Of a stretch of 10,532 nt of DNA, positions 6,817 through 10,532 are shown piece after piece. The stretch spans positions 1-10,532 of the forward strand of contig PWUB01000135.1 in assembly GCA_003563755.1 (NCBI GenBank), read 5' to 3'. The number at the start of each line of letters is the position of its first letter. Within the stretch, counting starts at the first letter, position 1. The notes beneath the pieces were generated by a model. That model was not told the origin of the DNA and searched no databases. It was given only the letters and a program-made list of their open reading frames with translations. The DNA comes from Clostridia bacterium. Its GTDB lineage: Bacteria > Bacillota_E > SLMV01 > PUMD01. Position numbers and translations under genes: made by a program.

Positions 6817-6845
6817 GGCCGGAGCCGACAGCACGGCAGCCGGCC
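6817..6845 (+). repeat. Inverted repeat GGCCGG / CCGGCC before the serine hydrolase gene
   Basis: Six-base perfect arms separated by 17 bases, ending nine bases before the AAAGGAG ribosome-binding site of the next gene. Together with the preceding hairpin it fills most of the gap between the two genes. It could tune downstream expression. GC-rich arms of this size also occur by chance. Confidence 0.3.
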
Positions 6846-6870
6846 ACGAAAGGGAAAGGAGTTTTTAGTG

Positions 6871-8295
6871 ATGAGCAACTGTCCGTGGAAGAAGGCCTTT
6901 TTGACCCACGCGAGGGGGGTTGTGGCGGCCAACCAGATACCGGGACTCGCCTTCGGAGTCGCACGCGAGGGCGAGGTGCTCACCGGCGACGGGGTGGGTT
7001 TCCGAAACATCGAGGAGAAGCTGCCCACCGGCCCCGACACCGTCTACGGTATCGGATCCATCACCAAGTCATTCACCTGCCTGGCCCTCATGCAGCTGCA
7101 GGAGAGGGGCCTCCTCAGCGTCGACGATCCAGTCGTCAAGTGGCTGCCGGAGTTCTCCCTTCCGGGCGACGCCTGCGTAGAAGGGATCACCCTGCATCAT
7201 TTCATGACCCACACCAGCGGTCTTCCGCCGCTCCGGTCCCTGTATCATGCGATGATCCGCAGCATGAAGGCGGATCCCAGCGCCGAGGAAGCCGTGGAGA
7301 AGATGGGCGACCTCGAGCCCATAGACGACTACGACGACCTGATGAACCTCATCCCCACCCTCGAGTTCGAACTCCTCGGCGAACCCGGGAAGTACTTCAG
7401 CTACTCCAATGACGGCTACGCCCTCCTCGGTGCGGTGATCGAACGGGCCGCCGGGCAATCCTATGCTGAGTACCTCGACGAGAACATACTGGGGCCGCTC
7501 GGTATGGATCACACCACCGTGAACGCGGAGGCGGTGAAGGAGTTCGAGGAGGTCACGGAGCTCTACACCGCCAAGGATGAAGAGGGCAAGCAGATGGTGC
7601 ATCACTCCCCCGGTTGGTGGGAGTTCCCGGCCATGGTGGCGGCAGGCAGGCTGATGTCCACCGTTTCCGACCTGTTGAAATACCTCGAAGTGTACCGCTG
7701 TCGGGGCACGGTGAACGGTCAGCAGATCGCCTCCGAGGAGAGCATTTCCCTGATGATGCATCCGCACGTGACCATAGACGGCTCGAGGGACGCTCACTAC
7801 GGTTACGGCCTCACCGTCCAGCAGGACTATCACGGCGTCACCCTGGTGGGACACGGTGGAGGAATCAAGGGCGTATCCGCGGACATACTCCTGGCGGTTG
7901 AGGACGGTCTCACCGCGGCTGCCCTGTCAAACCTGGCGGGGGTACCCTCGGCCAGCGTGACCCTGGCCGCCATCAACACCCTCAAGGAGCTGCCCCCGGA
8001 TACCCGGCGACATGAATACGAGGACTTCGACGCCACGGAGGAACAGCTCGAACGGTTCTCCGGAACGTACGCGTCCGGCGAGGGAGCACAGGTAAAGCTG
8101 TACACCGCCGACGGCTACCTGTTCGGCGAGGTGCAGGATCACACGTACATCGCCCGCCCCATAGAGGCGGACAGGGTCCTGTTCACAACGCCGGCCGGCG
8201 AAATGGTGGTCGGGATTCTCAAGGACGATGATGACGAAGTCTTTGCCATCACGATGGGGTACCGCATCATCCCCAGGGTGAAGACCTCAGAGTGA
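6871..8295 (+). CDS. Beta-lactamase-fold serine hydrolase (class C / PBP-like family)
   Basis: A 474-residue enzyme of the beta-lactamase family PF00144, which covers esterases, D-amino-peptidases, penicillin-binding-like proteins and true class C lactamases. The active-site set is complete: Ser63-Ile-Thr-Lys66 (nucleophile and base), Tyr178-Ser-Asn180, and His328-Gly-Gly330 replacing KTG, which is typical of the esterase/peptidase members. HFMTHTSGLP near 110-119 is a further family mark. After about residue 388 a separate C-terminal domain of short strands resembles the beta-barrel add-on found in many members. No signal peptide or membrane segment is visible, so it is probably cytoplasmic and not an antibiotic-resistance enzyme in the usual sense. 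AAAGGAG (6855-6861) precedes the ATG by nine bases; a GTG one codon earlier is equally possible. It follows the amidohydrolase gene in a likely operon. Confidence 0.93.
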   Translation: MSNCPWKKAFLTHARGVVAANQIPGLAFGVAREGEVLTGDGVGFRNIEEKLPTGPDTVYGIGSITKSFTCLALMQLQERGLLSVDDPVVKWLPEFSLPGDACVEGITLHHFMTHTSGLPPLRSLYHAMIRSMKADPSAEEAVEKMGDLEPIDDYDDLMNLIPTLEFELLGEPGKYFSYSNDGYALLGAVIERAAGQSYAEYLDENILGPLGMDHTTVNAEAVKEFEEVTELYTAKDEEGKQMVHHSPGWWEFPAMVAAGRLMSTVSDLLKYLEVYRCRGTVNGQQIASEESISLMMHPHVTIDGSRDAHYGYGLTVQQDYHGVTLVGHGGGIKGVSADILLAVEDGLTAAALSNLAGVPSASVTLAAINTLKELPPDTRRHEYEDFDATEEQLERFSGTYASGEGAQVKLYTADGYLFGEVQDHTYIARPIEADRVLFTTPAGEMVVGILKDDDDEVFAITMGYRIIPRVKTSE

Positions 8296-8309
8296 GGCGA
8301 TGATAATGA

Positions 8310-8330
8310 GGGGGCAGCCGGCCTGCCCCC
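8310..8330 (+). terminator. Strong hairpin between convergent genes, probable terminator
   Basis: GGGGGCAG and CTGCCCCC form a perfect 8-bp GC stem with a CCGGC loop, 15 bases after the serine hydrolase stop and 7 bases before the end of the convergent membrane-protein gene. Only TT follows on the plus strand, and TCATTAT on the minus strand, so the U-tract is poor. It may work in both directions. Confidence 0.6.
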
Positions 8331-8336
8331 TTCCCA

Positions 8337-8939
8337 TCACTTCTTCCGACGCTTCTTCTTAGATCTCCTGGGCTTGGGGTTCTTCTCCTCCCAGGTGCGG
8401 GCCTCGAGCTTCTCCCCCCGCGACAGCCTGACGGCATCGGCTCCTCCCACGACCAACCCGGCCATGATGCCCATGAGCACGCCGTAAGACCCACCGAGGA
8501 GCGCGGAGTTGAGCATGACGATGCGCGGGCCCGCTATGGGGTGCACGAGCCCGAGAACCATGCCGAGCCCGAAGAGAACACCGAGAGTGAGGGTGCCGAG
8601 AAACAGTCCTCCCATCGAATGATAGGCCATGGCCACTCCCACGCACTTGAAAACGGTTTCTGGTTCCGAGTCCAAGAAGGCACGATACTGCCTCTCTCCC
8701 AGGTACCGGGCCAGGGCAACGGACCCAACCAGGGTCGCCGCTCCCACCAGCCAGACCCTCGGAGCCGGTGAATCCTGGGCCAGCGCCAGCGGTGCGAACA
8801 ACGTCAGCACTCCCCACCCCGATATCACCAGGCCGAGGATCAACCACACGATCTTATTGAGGTTCTCAGTTTTCACGGTCGGTCCCCCCCGACGTTTCCC
8901 TTGACTAACTCCTAGTATCACCGCCGCGGGATCATGCAT
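8337..8939 (-). CDS. Four-helix membrane protein of unknown function with a basic C-terminal tail
   Basis: I do not recognise a family. The 200-residue protein shows four hydrophobic segments, at about 30-50, 62-80, 108-131 and 140-166. The third and fourth are rich in Gly (GGLFLGTLTLGVLFGLG, GGSYGVLMGIMAGL), as in tightly packed helices. The loop between segments two and three (about 81-100) is charged. The last 25 residues are strongly polar, ending in a Lys/Arg cluster (RRSKKKRRKK) that should lie in the cytoplasm and could touch nucleic acid, phospholipid or an acidic partner. GGGGAG lies seven bases before the ATG at 8939; a GTG at 8876 would remove 21 polar residues and is the alternative start. 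The gene follows the iron-sulfur aldo/keto reductase gene by 31 bases on the same strand, so the two are probably cotranscribed. Confidence 0.75.
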   Translation of the reverse strand: MHDPAAVILGVSQGKRRGGPTVKTENLNKIVWLILGLVISGWGVLTLFAPLALAQDSPAPRVWLVGAATLVGSVALARYLGERQYRAFLDSEPETVFKCVGVAMAYHSMGGLFLGTLTLGVLFGLGMVLGLVHPIAGPRIVMLNSALLGGSYGVLMGIMAGLVVGGADAVRLSRGEKLEARTWEEKNPKPRRSKKKRRKK

Positions 8940-8970
8940 CCGCCCTCTCCCCCACGGCCGGCCGCCGCTC

Positions 8971-9993
8971 TCACGAATCGAGCTGCTGCCTGAAGAACGC
9001 GACCTTTTCCCTGAGCAGGCGGGGTATGTCCAGGTCGTAGGGACACCGCGGAATGCAGGTTTCGCACTCCGTACACCGCTCCACCTGCTCTGTGAGATCA
9101 GCGAGACGCTCCCTGATCCAGTTCACCCCAAGGCGACGGAACCCCCGTTCGCTCCTCAACACCGAGGATATCTTGATGCCTTCGGGACAGGGCTGGCAGT
9201 AATCGCACGCCCGACAGAAGGTGGTGCCCAGTTCGCGACGTACCTCCTCCAGCTCGGCCTGATCACGGCGAGAGAGCTCCTCGACCGTCTCCGCCAGTCC
9301 CGCGTTCTCCGTAACTTCCTCGACGGTGGCCATGCCCGGAATCGCGACGGTCATACCGGGCACGGTCAGGACGAACCCGAGGGCGAGCCTCGCCTTCTCG
9401 AGCACACCGCCCGCGAAGGGCTTCATGCCTATCACGGCCATGTTCGCGCAGGCGGCGGCGGGGATGACCTCATCCTCGAACTCTGTCTCCATGAAGTTGT
9501 GCGGCACCATGATAGAGACGAACTCGCCGGATTCTATGGCCCTCAACGAAGTCTCCGGGTCGTGACTACTCACGCCTATGTGACGCACCTTACCGGAATC
9601 ACGGGCCTCACTCAGGGCTCGCAGCGCACCTTCAGGGCCCATGACGGTTTCGAAATCCTCCCCCGTCCGGACGTTGTGCAGCTGGATGAGATCCACGTAA
9701 TCCGTTCTGAGATTCTTCAGGCTGGTCTCCAGGTCTGCAGCCGCCTCCGGAGCGGTTCGGGCGGTGGTCTTGGTGGCAATGATCAAGTCCCCACGCCGTC
9801 GCAGCAGGGCCCTCCCCAGTTTCTCCTCGCTGTCACCGTAGCTGCGCGCCGTATCGAAGAAGTTGATTCCCGCATCGATGCTTCTGTGTATGACCCTTTC
9901 CGCCTCCCGGTACGAGCAGCGCCGTATGGGTATGGCACCGAATCCAACTCGCGAGACCATCCAACCTGTATCTGCAAACGCAGCGTAACGCAT
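8971..9993 (-). CDS. Aldo/keto reductase with C-terminal iron-sulfur domain (COG1453-type)
   Basis: A 340-residue fusion of an aldo/keto reductase barrel and a ferredoxin-like tail. The barrel carries the full catalytic tetrad: Asp47 and Tyr52 in FDTARSYGDSEEKLG, Lys75 in IIATKT, and His106 in IQLHNV. The tail has two cysteine groups: C260-x2-C263-x2-C266-x2-C269 followed by Pro, and C307-x2-C310-x2-C313-x3-C317 followed by Pro, the latter a classic [4Fe-4S] motif. Such proteins are common in anaerobes and are thought to exchange electrons between the cluster domain and a carbonyl or similar substrate; the true substrate is unknown. The ATG at 9993 is preceded by GGGGAGG nine bases upstream and starts the usual barrel N-terminus (MRYAAFADTGWMVSRVGFG); a longer frame from 10065 is unsupported. 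A membrane protein gene follows in the same direction. Confidence 0.95.
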   Translation of the reverse strand: MRYAAFADTGWMVSRVGFGAIPIRRCSYREAERVIHRSIDAGINFFDTARSYGDSEEKLGRALLRRRGDLIIATKTTARTAPEAAADLETSLKNLRTDYVDLIQLHNVRTGEDFETVMGPEGALRALSEARDSGKVRHIGVSSHDPETSLRAIESGEFVSIMVPHNFMETEFEDEVIPAAACANMAVIGMKPFAGGVLEKARLALGFVLTVPGMTVAIPGMATVEEVTENAGLAETVEELSRRDQAELEEVRRELGTTFCRACDYCQPCPEGIKISSVLRSERGFRRLGVNWIRERLADLTEQVERCTECETCIPRCPYDLDIPRLLREKVAFFRQQLDS

Positions 9994-10129
9994 CGAGACG
10001 AGCCTCCCCTCTTCTGGATGGATTCTCGATGGCCTCCCGCCATCCTGCCTGTCCTGACGTCGCATCAGCTCGCCTCACCCGGGAGATAGTAATAGGGTGA
10101 AGGTCGAAACCTAGTTCGGAGGTGCGGTC

Positions 10130-10336
10130 ATGCGCCCGGAGATGACCCGACGCGAACTGATGGAACTGGAAGATGCCCTGTATCGCGAAATGCTGGAGAT
10201 TGAAACTTACGGCAACTACATTCAACAGACCGATGACCCCGAGCTGCAGAGGGTCCTCGAGGACATTCAGAGGACACATCAGAAGCATTACGACAAGCTC
10301 ATAGATCGCATGAATCCAGAAAACAGGAGGACCTGA
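10130..10336 (+). CDS. Small CotF-like spore coat family protein, first half
   Basis: A 68-residue, mostly helical, acidic-basic protein. Its pattern of a Glu/Leu-rich helix (about 6-28, ELMELEDALYREMLEIETYG), a turn (QQTDDPEL), and a second helix ending HQKHYDKLIDRM fits the N-terminal half of CotF-type spore coat proteins. In many clostridia this half is encoded as its own small gene. The family forms helical, ferritin-like bundles of unproven biochemical role, found in or near the spore coat. GGAGG lies seven bases before the ATG. The next gene begins two bases after the stop and encodes the matching second half. I saw no clear sporulation-sigma promoter in the 64 bases upstream. The family call is by pattern and needs a profile search. 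Confidence 0.75.
   Translation: MRPEMTRRELMELEDALYREMLEIETYGNYIQQTDDPELQRVLEDIQRTHQKHYDKLIDRMNPENRRT
10325..10330 (+). promoter_or_regulatory. Shine-Dalgarno sequence for the second CotF-like gene
   Basis: AGGAGG lies inside the last codons of the first small gene and seven bases before a GTG at 10338. It fixes a GTG start one base after the preceding TGA, and marks the pair as translationally linked. Confidence 0.75.
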
Positions 10337-10337
10337 C

Positions 10338-10532
10338 GTGCACAAAGAGAAACTGGCAACACACGAAATGATCTTCACCGACTGCCTCCATCGGCAGAAG
10401 CACCTGTCCGACACCTACAATCGTGCAGCGCTGGAAAGCGCCAGTCCCGAGCTCCGCAACATCTTTGGGGAAATTCACCGCGAGGAGATGCAGAATGCGG
10501 AGAGGCTCTTCAGGGAGATGCGAAATCGGGGT
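10338..10532 (+). CDS. CotF-like spore coat family protein, second half (cut by window edge)
   Basis: Sixty-five codons are open to the end of the window from a GTG behind AGGAGG. The protein reads as two amphipathic helices, with marks of the CotF (Coat_F) C-terminal half: DCLHRQKHLSDTYN (about 15-28), then ESASPELRNIF, then a Glu-rich EIHREEMQNAERLFREM helix ending RNRG. Members usually continue with Gly-Trp-Tyr and a short tail, which would lie just outside the window. The split into two adjacent genes, rather than one chain of about 160 residues as in Bacillus CotF, is common among clostridia. Its presence supports a spore-forming host. One Cys (residue 16) is visible. Confidence 0.75.
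   Translation, partial: MHKEKLATHEMIFTDCLHRQKHLSDTYNRAALESASPELRNIFGEIHREEMQNAERLFREMRNRG

Noticed and set aside
6574..6870. N-terminal extension of the serine hydrolase overlapping the amidohydrolase gene
   Set aside because: It is an out-of-frame reading of the amidohydrolase, rich in Ser, Thr and Arg; the ATG at 6871 has a proper ribosome-binding site.
6009..7040. 343-codon minus-strand frame across the amidohydrolase and start of the serine hydrolase
   Set aside because: It spans two well-supported opposite-strand genes and their gap, has no recognisable motif and lacks a convincing ribosome-binding site.
7069..7854. 261-codon minus-strand frame inside the serine hydrolase gene
   Set aside because: It lies wholly opposite the catalytic region of a complete enzyme, and its composition (repeated His, Val, Gly) is that of a shadow frame.
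6871..8295. Antibiotic-resistance beta-lactamase
   Set aside because: HGG replaces KTG, there is no export signal, and an extra C-terminal domain is present; this fits the esterase/peptidase members of the family better.
8955..8964. Palindrome CGGCCGGCCG between the reductase and the membrane protein gene
   Set aside because: It is a short low-complexity GC palindrome with no loop or T-run, expected by chance in DNA this GC-rich.

Overview
The window is GC-rich, densely coded bacterial DNA holding twelve protein genes, two of them cut by the window edges. I see no RNA gene, mobile element or CRISPR array. An Rnf complex, an iron-sulfur aldo/keto reductase and two small CotF-type spore-coat genes together suggest an anaerobic, probably endospore-forming bacterium, most likely a high-GC member of the Bacillota (Clostridia-like). 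This is inferred from gene content, and a GC-rich anaerobic actinobacterial lineage cannot be excluded. Several genes start at GTG or TTG behind strong Shine-Dalgarno (SD) sequences.

Left part (1-3778, minus strand): reading right to left, a spermidine-synthase-like SAM-fold protein is followed by rnfC, rnfD and the start of rnfG, in the usual rnfCDG(EAB) order. rnfE, rnfA and rnfB would lie left of the window. Rnf is a membrane ferredoxin:NAD+ oxidoreductase that couples electron transfer to ion pumping. RnfC carries the NADH site and two [4Fe-4S] clusters, while RnfD and RnfG carry covalently bound FMN. The roughly 150-base gap before rnfC holds an inverted repeat around a candidate -35 element.

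Middle part (3779-5970): a CPBP-family membrane protease (+) and an AI-2E/PerM-family membrane protein (-) converge with six bases between them, and both stop codons sit in one small palindrome. The AI-2E gene has a perfect TATAAT on its own strand upstream.

Next part (5971-8335): a probable two-gene plus-strand unit encodes a small metal-dependent amidohydrolase and a large beta-lactamase-fold serine hydrolase. Two inverted repeats lie between them and a hairpin follows. The upstream region holds a 13-bp palindrome and two ACGACAA direct repeats spaced 20 bp apart.

Right part (8336-10532): a minus-strand pair encodes an aldo/keto reductase with two C-terminal iron-sulfur motifs and a four-helix membrane protein with a basic tail. 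Divergent from it is a tandem pair of small CotF-like genes, the second cut by the window end.

Most of this is recognisable housekeeping or accessory metabolism. I do not see a convincing undescribed multi-gene system. The points most worth checking are the uncharacterised gene pairs and the ordered regulatory repeats.
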